Source of the DNA: an uncultured Treponema sp.
Lineage (GTDB): Bacteria; Spirochaetota; Spirochaetia; Treponematales; Treponemataceae
DNA: 51,598 bases
Reading direction: 5' to 3'
Assembly (NCBI GenBank): GCA_946628495.1
Contig: CAMOWQ010000003.1
Coordinates: forward strand, 1 to 51,598
The notes beneath the pieces were generated by a model. That model ran no database searches. It was given only the letters and a program-made list of their open reading frames with translations, and was not told the origin of the DNA. The translations under genes and the position numbers were made by a program. This document shows, piece after piece, positions 1-6,493 of this stretch (the first letter of the stretch is position 1; each line of letters begins with the position of its first letter).

Positions 1-16
1 AAAAATGCGGGAGGGA

Positions 17-131
17 GAGGGGCGAATTTCAAAAACACTCCAGGTTGCTGCCGCATGAGCGGCAACGTATATAATTACAAGGCAAACTGGCGTGTAGCAG
101 GCGAGCCTGCGATTTTGAAATTCGAACCTCG
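17..131 (+). repeat. Family A palindromic repeat, copy 1
   Basis: An imperfect palindrome of about 115 bp. The outer arms GAATTTCAAAA (26-36 region) and TTTTGAAATTC (114-125 region) pair, and inside lies the hairpin TTGCTGCCGC-atga-GCGGCAA. It aligns with the copies at 4859-4980 (reverse orientation) and 47658-47783. Shared blocks, in order, are CAAAAACA, a GCCGC/GCGGC hairpin, an AT-rich spacer with AATAGTT or ATAATTA, GTGTAGC or ATGTATCGC, and TGCG-N-TTTTG. The stem sequence differs from copy to copy but stays paired. Size and shape recall ERIC-type intergenic repeats. No coding potential was seen at positions 1-200. Confidence 0.7.
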
Positions 132-200
132 ACCGGTAGTATTTTTCTTTTGGTGTATTCATGTTTATAATGCGTTTGCCCTGTAGAAAAGTATGGGGAT

Positions 201-272
201 TTATTCCTGTTTTAGTAATTCTGCGTATTTATACATATTTCCCATGATGATGAAATAACGGATATTATTCAT
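201..272 (-). CDS. Tiny ORF (23 aa) resembling the C-terminus of the upstream lipoprotein
   Basis: A 23-codon ORF starting ATG at 272 with an AGGAAG Shine-Dalgarno about 8 nt upstream and a TAA stop at 201. It follows the lipoprotein gene at 334-1005 on the same strand and is separated from it by a degenerate family R hairpin element. Its start, NNIRYFIIMG..KYAELLKQ, resembles the end of that lipoprotein, TNIRYYISVG..KYLQKWDQLKQ, with the same spacing of I-R-Y, G, K-Y and K-Q. It could be the remnant of a duplicated, mostly deleted paralogue, or a real short peptide. Its size makes the gene call uncertain; the similarity itself is visible. Confidence 0.35.
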   Translation of the reverse strand: MNNIRYFIIMGNMYKYAELLKQE

Positions 273-280
273 ACTCTAAA

Positions 281-324
281 CTTCCTTCTGTGTAAGGTCG
301 TACTGTAGGCTGGCGGTGAATAAA
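281..324 (-). repeat. Family R intercistronic hairpin-SD element, degenerate copy
   Basis: Read on the minus strand this is a weak GC hairpin (CCGCCAGCCTACAGTACGACC) followed by CTTACACAGAAGGAAG and then the ATG of the tiny ORF. It aligns with the better copies at 4241-4330, 20717-20760 and 24499-24590, especially in the block CCTTACACAG. The stem has several mismatches, so it is probably a decaying copy. As with the other copies, it sits between two genes on the same strand. Confidence 0.45.
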
Positions 325-333
325 CATTTTTTT

Positions 334-1005
334 TTATTGTTTTAATTGATCCCACTTTTGAAGATACTTTTTAGATTCACCGACGCTGATGTAATAGCGT
401 ATGTTTGTCATTATTCCGTCATATTTTTGTCCGTCAATCGCTCCTGGTTTTGTTTTAGCTTCTAACATAACAGAAAGCCAGTTTCCCGGACGTTCTGTAA
501 ATAAATATTTTCCCTCGGAAAAGTTCTTTTTCTGGTTATTGTCAATAATAGGTCCCATGGCTAGTACTTCATATTCTATTATGGGATTTACATTTGTTAA
601 ATCCAGGTTAGATGAATACATAGTATTTCCGTCCTTATCTTTTATACATATATGATTAAGCTGGCTTTCTATTATGTTTTGACAATAGAGGACTTTATCA
701 AAACCTGAATCATGTTTACTCCATTTGTCAATTGATAAGAACTCGTCTTCGTAAGTTGGCAGCGAATGAAAATGCAGGGTTTCTAAAATCTCATTAGAAT
801 CTGGAATGAATTCTGGTATTATTTTTGTTTCAGATTTTCCATCTGCATATTCTAATTCAGCGATTATTTCGTCTTCCATAAAATTTAAAATGAATAATTT
901 TGCATCTTCATTGTGCAGCAGAAAAGTTTTTCGCCATCCAGGTTCTTCACAGGATGATAGAATGAGAATTAAAAACGAAAGAAAAAGTATCTTTGTTTTT
1001 TTCAT
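334..1005 (-). CDS. Hypothetical lipoprotein
   Basis: A 223-aa protein with an N-terminal lipoprotein signal: MKKTKILFLSFLILILSSC has a short basic start, a hydrophobic core and a lipobox ending in cysteine 19. The start at 1005 is preferred over an upstream one because GGAGG lies 8 nt before it and the signal peptide begins exactly there. The mature part (EEPGWRKTF...) is polar with no transmembrane segment and no domain I recognise. It is presumably anchored in the inner or outer membrane facing the periplasm. A perfect 16-bp palindrome lies just upstream and may control it. Downstream are a degenerate family R element and a tiny ORF resembling its C-terminus. Function unknown. Confidence 0.75.
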   Translation of the reverse strand: MKKTKILFLSFLILILSSCEEPGWRKTFLLHNEDAKLFILNFMEDEIIAELEYADGKSETKIIPEFIPDSNEILETLHFHSLPTYEDEFLSIDKWSKHDSGFDKVLYCQNIIESQLNHICIKDKDGNTMYSSNLDLTNVNPIIEYEVLAMGPIIDNNQKKNFSEGKYLFTERPGNWLSVMLEAKTKPGAIDGQKYDGIMTNIRYYISVGESKKYLQKWDQLKQ

Positions 1006-1033
1006 ATTGTCTATCCTCCAATAAAAATATATT

Positions 1034-1049
1034 TGCGAAAATTTTCGCA
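1034..1049. promoter_or_regulatory. 16-bp perfect palindrome upstream of the lipoprotein gene
   Basis: TGCGAAAATTTTCGCA is a perfect inverted repeat ending 29 bp before the start codon at 1005. Its position between the likely promoter and the Shine-Dalgarno sequence suggests an operator for a dimeric repressor. The regulator is not identifiable here. Four short TGTAATA or GGTAATA-type repeats lie further upstream at about 1094-1155 in AT-rich DNA; their role is unclear. Confidence 0.4.
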
Positions 1050-1163
1050 TCTACATAATTTTGAGCACAGAAATTCTGAAAAAGCAAGTTTTTAAATGTA
1101 ATAAAATGTCATATTTTGTAATAAAAATGTAATATTTAACGTCATAAAAGGTAATATTGCTGT

Positions 1164-1883
1164 CTATACCCCGTTATTTTTCCTGCTTAAGCCTGCAACT
1201 TTTGTAAAAATCTTTTCCAGATATTGAGCCTCGGATTCGGAAAGGCTTGCGCGGGATAAAATGCTTCTCCAGAAAATTTCCATGTCTTCGCGGCCCGGCA
1301 TCTTGAAAAATCCAATCTGCTCTAAATTGTCTGTAATGCATTCTACAGTTTTGTCGATTCGTTCAAGCGAAAGAGGTTTATAACCAACGATGTTGCCGAG
1401 TTTCTGTCGGAAAAAGTGATAGCACATAATCTGAACTGCATGAGAAAGATTTAGTGAACCAAAGTCTGAACTGGATGGAATTGTTACGCCAACGGTACAC
1501 TGATCCAGCTGTTCGTCGGTAAGGCCTGTGCGTTCGTTGCCAAAAATAATTGCTGCTTTTCCGTCCGGCATTTCTGAAACAATTTTTGTGAATTCTTCTG
1601 GAAGAAGGAGTTTGCCCCGTTTTTTTCCGCGGCGTCGTGTGGTTCCTGCAGAAATAACGCAGTCAGCTGTTGCGTCTTTTATGCTTTCGTAAAAAACGGC
1701 GTTTTCAAAAATATAGGCTGCGTGTATTGCAAGAATGTTTATGCGTTCAATATCGTAATCTTCTTTTTTACCGACGATGCGAAGGCAATGGATATCGTTG
1801 TTTGCCATTGCCCTGCATGCAGCCCCGATGTTTCGGCTTTCGTCGGGATGGTCTAATACTATAATGATGTCATCTAAAGTCAT
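1164..1883 (-). CDS. tRNA/rRNA 2'-O-methyltransferase, SpoU/TrmH (SPOUT) family, TrmJ-like
   Basis: A 239-aa SPOUT-class enzyme that would transfer a methyl group from S-adenosylmethionine to a ribose 2'-OH in the cytoplasm, most likely position 32 of tRNA if it is a true TrmJ. The three family motifs are visible: motif 1 with N and R near residues 17-25 (SRNIGAACRAM), motif 2 IIFGNERTGLT at about 112-122, and motif 3 IPSSSDFGSLNLSHAVQI at about 136-153, which forms the trefoil-knot cofactor pocket. Length and N-terminal layout match TrmJ rather than TrmH. It follows the P-type ATPase gene by 19 bp but has its own TATAAT 6 nt before the ATG, so it is probably transcribed separately without a leader. 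Target position cannot be read from sequence. Confidence 0.85.
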   Translation of the reverse strand: MTLDDIIIVLDHPDESRNIGAACRAMANNDIHCLRIVGKKEDYDIERINILAIHAAYIFENAVFYESIKDATADCVISAGTTRRRGKKRGKLLLPEEFTKIVSEMPDGKAAIIFGNERTGLTDEQLDQCTVGVTIPSSSDFGSLNLSHAVQIMCYHFFRQKLGNIVGYKPLSLERIDKTVECITDNLEQIGFFKMPGREDMEIFWRSILSRASLSESEAQYLEKIFTKVAGLSRKNNGV

Positions 1884-1889
1884 GACATC

Positions 1890-1895
1890 ATTATA
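1890..1895 (-). promoter_or_regulatory. Extended -10 promoter, probable leaderless start of the TrmJ-like gene
   Basis: On the minus strand TGC-TATAAT lies with only 6 nt (GATGTC) between the -10 box and the ATG, and there is no Shine-Dalgarno sequence. Transcription would begin at or within 1-2 nt of the start codon. Confidence 0.6.
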
Positions 1896-1902
1896 GCAGA
1901 TT

Positions 1903-4233
1903 TTAATTTTTTCTTAAAAGTCTTAATGAGTTTAGTACTGCAAGAATTGTAACTCCAACATCACCGAAAACGGCAACCCACATATTGGAAATTCCTGCTG
2001 CACTTAAAATAAGGATTGCGCCTTTTATGCTGAGTGAACCGATAAGGTTTTCGTAAACAATCCTGAGGGTTTTGCGGGAGATTTTAATTCCTTCTGCAAT
2101 TTTAGAAGGCTTATCTTCCATAATGATGATATCGGCTGCTTCTACCGCTGCGTCAGAACCCATTGCTCCCATTGCAATTCCAGCATCTGCACGGGCGAGA
2201 ACTGGTGCATCATTTATACCGTCGCCTGTGAAAATGAGGGTTCCTCGTTTTTTGCCGTCGCGTTTTAATTCTGCAAGCATTTCTTCTACTTTAGAAAGTT
2301 TGTCGCCGCTAAGAAGCTGGCCGAAAGCTTTTGTTATGCCGATTTTTTTTGCAACAGCCTGTGCCATTCTATCGTTGTCGCCTGTAAGCATTACGATGTT
2401 TTCTACGCCTACAGCCTTAAGATTTTTTACGGCAAGTTCGGAATCTTCTTTGATTTCGTCGGCAATTACAATATGCCCTGCGTATTTTCCGTTACATGCA
2501 ACATGTACTATTGTACCATCCTGATGTTCCGGGCATTCATCATACTGAATGTTGAATGCGTCCATGAGTTTTGTGTTTCCTGCAAGAACGTTTTTGCCAT
2601 CAACATCGGCTTTTATACCTTTACCTGCAATTTCTTCAACATTTTTAATGGAAATATTATCGCAGCAGGTTCCATGATGTGCTTTTTTAAGCGATGCAGA
2701 AATTGGATGTGTCGAAAGCATTTCTGTGTGAGTTGCAAGGGCAAGCAGTTCCTGTTCTGTGATGGAAGCATCTGTTGCGTGAATATGTGTTACAACAAAG
2801 TTTCCTTTTGTTAAAGTTCCTGTTTTATCGAAAACGGCAGTCTTTGTTTTTGCAAGGGCTTCCAGATATGTTGAACCTTTTATAAGAATACCGTGTGATG
2901 CATTTGCCGTAATTCCGCCGCAGAAGGAAAGTGGAATTGAAATTACGATTGCGCAAGGACATGAAACTACAAGGAACATGAGGGCTCTGTATACCCAGCC
3001 GCTCCAGTTTGCAGCCCAGCTCCAGTTGCCGTTTATAAAGCCTGAAATTACAGGTGGAATTACTGCGAGAATGCAGGCAGCTGTAACGACGATTGGTGTG
3101 TAAACTTTTGCAAAGCGTGTTACGAATTTTTCGGATTTTGTTTTGTTTTCGGTTGCATTTTCTACAAGTTCGAGAATGCGTGAAAGTGCTGAATCCTGAA
3201 CCTGACGGGTCGTGCGGATTTCCAGAACACCCTGCTTGTTTATTGAACCTGCAAGTACTTCAGAACCTTTTATAACTTTTACAGGAGTTGATTCACCGGT
3301 TAATGCTGATGTATCTATAAAACTTTCGCCGTTTTCTATAATACCATCGATTGGAATACGGTCGCCAGGTTTTACAACGATTATAGAGCCGATTTTTACT
3401 TCTTCTGGTGAGATACTGATTAATTTTGCAGAAGAACCTTCTATGCTTTCTGCCATGCTGGTTGTGCCTGTAAGAGTTCCGTTTGTTCCTGCAATTTTAA
3501 GCAGTGCATGGTCTGGTCTCAATTTTGAAATTTCTTCTATAGAGTCGCGTGATTTATCAACAGCGTAGTCTTCGAATTTTTCTCCAACCTGATACAAAAT
3601 CATGATGGCTGTTGCTTCTTCAAATTTGCCGAGAATCATTGCACCGATGGATGAAACTGCCATAAGAAACTGTTCGTCCATAAGGTTTCCGTGTGTTACG
3701 TTGTAAAGTGCACCTATTACAAGGTCTTTTCCGCAGATGAGGTAAGCTATAAGGAAGAATACAAGGGAAAGTGCCTTTGAAAGTCCAAAAGGAAGTGCTG
3801 AGGTAAGCCCTGCAAGCCAGGTGTCGAGCGGCAGATGTTCGGTAAGGATTCCAAGTGCAAAAAGGATTGCAGAAAGGATGATTGCTTTTACTGAAACTTC
3901 TTTTTCTTCGTCATCTTCGTCTCCATCGTGGTGATGATGATGACCGTGAGAATGTCCGCAGCCGCATTCGTCGTGATGATGGTGGTGTTCGTGTTCCTCA
4001 TGATCTTGTTCTTCGTGATGTTCATGTCCGCATCCGCAGTGTTCGTGCTCGTGTTCTTCATGTTCATCGAGATGATGATGTTTATGTTCTTTGTGAGAGT
4101 GTTTGTGTTTATCATGAGAGTGTTCATGATGTTCTTCGTGATTATGTTCATGCTTATGCATGTGTTCTTCGTGGTTGTGAACATGCTGATGTTCTTCATG
4201 TTCGCAGTATTCTTCTTCGTGTTCTGTACTCAT
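1903..4233 (-). CDS. P1B-type heavy-metal ATPase (Zn/Cd/Pb exporter) with His-rich N-terminus
   Basis: A 776-aa inner-membrane ATPase that exports soft divalent cations, most likely zinc or cadmium. The start at 4233 gives MSTEHEEEYC and has AGAGG in front; an upstream ATG would translate a repeat element. The first ~110 residues are a His/Glu/Asp/Cys tail with two CGCGH motifs, replacing the usual GMxCxxC domain. Then come membrane segments, the actuator SALTGES, the transport motif SCPCAIVIS, the phosphorylation site DKTGTLTKG, the HP motif (THPISASLKK), TGDGINDAP, and a final helix GDVGVTILAVLNSLRLL whose aspartate matches the ZntA metal ligand. It is co-transcribed with the CadC-type repressor upstream. 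The His tail may buffer or sense zinc. Confidence 0.93.
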   Translation of the reverse strand: MSTEHEEEYCEHEEHQHVHNHEEHMHKHEHNHEEHHEHSHDKHKHSHKEHKHHHLDEHEEHEHEHCGCGHEHHEEQDHEEHEHHHHHDECGCGHSHGHHHHHDGDEDDEEKEVSVKAIILSAILFALGILTEHLPLDTWLAGLTSALPFGLSKALSLVFFLIAYLICGKDLVIGALYNVTHGNLMDEQFLMAVSSIGAMILGKFEEATAIMILYQVGEKFEDYAVDKSRDSIEEISKLRPDHALLKIAGTNGTLTGTTSMAESIEGSSAKLISISPEEVKIGSIIVVKPGDRIPIDGIIENGESFIDTSALTGESTPVKVIKGSEVLAGSINKQGVLEIRTTRQVQDSALSRILELVENATENKTKSEKFVTRFAKVYTPIVVTAACILAVIPPVISGFINGNWSWAANWSGWVYRALMFLVVSCPCAIVISIPLSFCGGITANASHGILIKGSTYLEALAKTKTAVFDKTGTLTKGNFVVTHIHATDASITEQELLALATHTEMLSTHPISASLKKAHHGTCCDNISIKNVEEIAGKGIKADVDGKNVLAGNTKLMDAFNIQYDECPEHQDGTIVHVACNGKYAGHIVIADEIKEDSELAVKNLKAVGVENIVMLTGDNDRMAQAVAKKIGITKAFGQLLSGDKLSKVEEMLAELKRDGKKRGTLIFTGDGINDAPVLARADAGIAMGAMGSDAAVEAADIIIMEDKPSKIAEGIKISRKTLRIVYENLIGSLSIKGAILILSAAGISNMWVAVFGDVGVTILAVLNSLRLLRKN

Positions 4234-4240
4234 ATATTTT

Positions 4241-4330
4241 CCTCTTGTGTAAGGCCGCGCGGCAGGCGGCCGGTGTTCTATTGGAAAGCGTAAAGAAAAT
4301 TGCGCATGCAATTTTTAGCCTTACTTCCTG
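4241..4330 (-). repeat. Family R intercistronic hairpin-SD element, copy between arsR and the ATPase
   Basis: Read on the minus strand it has two hairpins: an AT-rich one, AAAATTGC-atgc-GCAATTTT, then ACGCTTTCCAATAGAACAC, then a GC-rich one, GGCCGC-ctgccgc-GCGGCC, followed by CTTACACAAGAGG, which carries the ribosome-binding site of the ATPase gene. The copy at 24499-24590 shares both flanks, while its GC stem is AGCCCGC/GCGGGCT, so both sides of the stem have changed together. It fills the space between two genes of one operon. Confidence 0.7.
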
Positions 4331-4333
4331 TGT

Positions 4334-4696
4334 TTAATTTAATTCTGCAATATGTTCTATTCCGCATTCGATAATCTGCTGAACATGTTCATCTGCAAGG
4401 GAATAGTAAACAACTTTTCCGTCGCGCCTTGTTTTTACAAGATTCGATTCCCGCAATACCGCAAGCTGATGCGAAACTGCCGAAATTGACATGTTCAATA
4501 ATGATGATAAGTCGCATACGCAAAGTTCTTTTTTATCCAAAGCAAAAAGGATTTTGAATCGCGTATTATCACCAAAAATTTTATAAAAATTTGCAAGACG
4601 ATTGGTAGTTTCTTCAGACAGCATACAATTGCGTACTTCGGAAACAGCGTCTTCGTGAATGATTTCGCATTCGCAATTTATTTCGTTTTTCTTCAT
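4334..4696 (-). CDS. ArsR/SmtB-family metal sensor repressor (CadC/CzrA type)
   Basis: A 120-aa winged-helix repressor that releases DNA when it binds metal. Both known site types are present. The alpha3N/thiolate site has Cys8 and Cys10 in the N-terminal arm plus Cys59 and Cys61 in ELCVCD on the recognition-helix approach, as in CadC. The alpha5 zinc site has D102, H104, H115 and E118, with the spacing seen in SmtB. GGAGGA precedes the start. It is the first gene of an operon with the P-type ATPase, and three TGAA/TTCA inverted repeats lie upstream, so autorepression and induction by Zn(II), Cd(II) or Pb(II) are likely. Having both sites complete leaves the preferred metal uncertain. Confidence 0.93.
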   Translation of the reverse strand: MKKNEINCECEIIHEDAVSEVRNCMLSEETTNRLANFYKIFGDNTRFKILFALDKKELCVCDLSSLLNMSISAVSHQLAVLRESNLVKTRRDGKVVYYSLADEHVQQIIECGIEHIAELN

Positions 4697-4738
4697 TGTT
4701 CCTCCGTTTTACAAAATATCGTATGTATATTTATTACT

Positions 4739-4809
4739 TGAATGTTTATTCATTTGAATATTTATTCAATTGACAGTGATATAATATAAACATTTGAAAG
4801 TTTGTTCAA
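4739..4809 (-). promoter_or_regulatory. Promoter and three metal-sensor operators of the repressor/ATPase operon
   Basis: Three inverted repeats occur: TGAATGTTTATTCA at 4739-4752, TGAATATTTATTCA at 4755-4768 and TTGAAAGTTTGTTCAA at 4794-4809. They resemble SmtB/CzrA half-sites (TGAA..TTCA). On the minus strand TTGAAC at about 4804-4809 and TATTAT at about 4781-4786 are 17 bp apart and could be -35 and -10, so one operator overlaps the -35 and two lie downstream of the -10. Confidence 0.6.
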
Positions 4810-4858
4810 GTGAATTTGTACAAGTATAAAAAATATGTTTTATATATATAAGACTCAC

Positions 4859-4980
4859 GGTCACGATTAATGATGCAAAACCGCGCAATAATACGCTACA
4901 CGTTTTTTGTTGTAGAGAAACTATTTAATGCCGCTTTGCGGCGCAACAAAAAAAGTGTTTTTGCATCATGAATCGTGACC
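4859..4980 (-). repeat. Family A palindromic repeat, copy 2
   Basis: The outer arms at 4859-4880 and 4959-4980 pair over 22 bp with one mismatch (GGTCACGATT.ATGATGCAAAA). Inside are the hairpins CTACA..TGTAG (4897-4916) and GCCGC-tt-TGCGGC (4930-4942). In reverse orientation it aligns with the copies at 17-131 and 47658-47783. It lies between the metal-operon control region and the RND pump, in a divergent intergenic region. Confidence 0.75.
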
Positions 4981-5031
4981 TCGCGTCAGACATATAAAAA
5001 AAATGTTTTATACATATGCCTGTACAAAAAA

Positions 5032-5157
5032 ATGCGTAGCAGGGTTCGATTTTTGCGTAGCATTGAACCCGATAGAGCTAATGAACGCCGAAAACGCCGG
5101 CGGAGCGAAGCGGCGAGGGTTCTCGGCGGAGCAAAAAATCGGTTCCTGCGAGAGCAT
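5032..5157. repeat. Second type of ~126-bp palindromic element
   Basis: The left arm ATGCGTAGCAGG..CGATTTTTGC (5032-5056) is complementary to the right arm GCAAAAAATCGG..CCTGCGAGAGCAT (5131-5157) with small internal loops. The interior is GC-rich with CGCCGGCGGAGCGAAGCGGCG. It is about as long as family A but not alignable with it. It is flanked on both sides by near-identical AT-rich blocks ATGTTTTATA(T/C)ATATG at 5003-5018 and 5183-5196, and the same block also precedes the family A copy at 4834-4847. The short reading frames here are not convincing genes. Confidence 0.5.
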
Positions 5158-5377
5158 TTTTTTTAGTATGCCTATATATTTAATGTTTTATATATGCTTG
5201 CCGCCCGAGCGTTGAGCAGTGCGTAAGCAGTCCGAAGGACCGGCCGTAGGTAAGCTGCGAAAGGCGAGTTGGTGTTTGGACTTGCGCCGGTTTTCCTTAT
5301 TAAAAATTTTTAAAATTGTGAAGATTTATAGGAAATTCATTTGAATTATTATTTAAGCACGGTTAAAGTTTTAATTG
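5158..5377. other. Gene-free spacer before the RND pump
   Basis: There is an AT-rich block, then about 100 bp of higher GC (5198-5297) containing the small hairpin GTCCGAAGGAC, then AT-rich DNA up to the pump start. I could not identify an RNA gene: the conserved motifs of RNase P, tmRNA and the SRP RNA loop are not present. No clear promoter or Shine-Dalgarno sequence for the next gene was found. Confidence 0.4.
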
Positions 5378-6493
5378 ATGGTAAAGAAGGCTTCGAAAAT
5401 TATACGGTTTTTTGTTTTTATTGCTGTTGCTGCGGTTTTTGTCGTGCTGCTTTTTCTTATTACGAATAAAAAAGATGTTTCTGAGAAGTCTGAAATTCTT
5501 CCTGCTGTTGTTGTACAAAAGCCTGTGCGTTCCAATATTGTTGAATCTGTAACTATTAGCGGTTATGTAGAAGCAAAGGCGATGATTCCTGTTGTTCCTT
5601 TTGTTTCGGGGACTATTACTGAATATTATGCGGTTGCGGGAAATCTTGTTCATAAGGATTCGCTGCTTGCAAAAATAGATGATGCTCCGTTCAGGCAGCA
5701 GATGCTTCAGGCTCAGGCGGCGTATTTTGCGGCAAAAAGCACGTTTGACCGTGTTGAAAATCTCTACAAATCTGGGGCAACGACTCAGCAGAATTATGAT
5801 ACGGCAAAAGCTCAGTATGATGCCTCTACTGCTCAATATGATCTGGCGAAACTTCAGATGGATTATACGGAAGTAAAATCGCCTGTTGAAGGTACTATTC
5901 TGATTGCATCTCAGGCGGTTGGAAGCATTGGTACTTCGGAAACTCCTGTTGCGGTTATTGCAGATTTGAATTATCAGGTTGTAAGGCTTAAGGTTCCTGA
6001 AAAATATTTTGATTTATTTAATCTTGAAAAAGATTCTCTTGTTGTAACTGTTACTCGTCCTGCCGAAAAAGGCATGTTTGAAGATGCAGTTACTGCTGCT
6101 TCTATAGAAAATATTGCTCCTTACATTTCGCCGCAGAGTAAGAATTTTGAAGTTGTATGCCGTCTTGAAAATCCTGGGGAACGTTTTAGACCTGGAATGT
6201 TTGTAAAGGTTCAGGTTGCGTATAAAACCTATAATGATGTGCTTGTTCTTCCAATGCAGACTAAAAAACTTGACGGTAGTTTTTATATTTACGATGAAAA
6301 ATCTCAGACTGTGCATTTTGTAATGCCGCCGTTTTCTGCTGATGACGGAAACAATTTTATTGTTGATGAAAAATATGCTGATACCTGGTTTGTTATTGAC
6401 GGTCAGAATTTTTTATTTGATGGTCAGAAAGTAAGGTTGTATGAAGAAGCTCTTGATGAGGTGTTGAGCGAGGTGAAGAGTGAAAATCTCTGA
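5378..6493 (+). CDS. RND efflux periplasmic adaptor (membrane fusion protein, HlyD/MdtA family)
   Basis: A 371-aa adaptor bridging an inner-membrane RND pump to an outer-membrane channel. An N-terminal anchor helix (about residues 9-30) has no lipobox. It is followed by a lipoyl half-motif (GTITEYYAVAGNLVHKDSLL), a coiled-coil hairpin rich in Q and A (about 105-170), the second lipoyl half (SPVEGTILIASQAVGSIGTS), a beta-barrel domain and a membrane-proximal domain with LENPGERFRPGMFVKV. The start is uncertain: the ATG at 5378 directly follows a TTG, and no good Shine-Dalgarno is visible. It overlaps the RND gene by 14 bp, so the two are co-translated. There is no outer-membrane component in this operon; the TolC-like gene at 18409 is a possible partner. 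Confidence 0.9.
   Translation: MVKKASKIIRFFVFIAVAAVFVVLLFLITNKKDVSEKSEILPAVVVQKPVRSNIVESVTISGYVEAKAMIPVVPFVSGTITEYYAVAGNLVHKDSLLAKIDDAPFRQQMLQAQAAYFAAKSTFDRVENLYKSGATTQQNYDTAKAQYDASTAQYDLAKLQMDYTEVKSPVEGTILIASQAVGSIGTSETPVAVIADLNYQVVRLKVPEKYFDLFNLEKDSLVVTVTRPAEKGMFEDAVTAASIENIAPYISPQSKNFEVVCRLENPGERFRPGMFVKVQVAYKTYNDVLVLPMQTKKLDGSFYIYDEKSQTVHFVMPPFSADDGNNFIVDEKYADTWFVIDGQNFLFDGQKVRLYEEALDEVLSEVKSENL

Noticed and set aside
3882..4337. Long plus-strand frames opposite the His-rich region of the ATPase
   Set aside because: They are shadows of the repetitive His/Glu codons (CAT/GAA read backwards), with implausible Met/Val/Phe-rich translation and no ribosome-binding site.
4975..5215. Two overlapping plus-strand frames of 63 and 70 codons
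   Set aside because: They run through the palindromic element; composition is Arg/Ala-rich, there is no Shine-Dalgarno sequence, and the palindrome explains the open frame.
5198..5297. Possible structured RNA gene (SRP, RNase P or tmRNA)
   Set aside because: GTCCGAAGGAC looked like an SRP-type loop, but the conserved GGAAG/AGCAG tetraloop-receptor sequence is missing, and RNase P and tmRNA motifs are absent.
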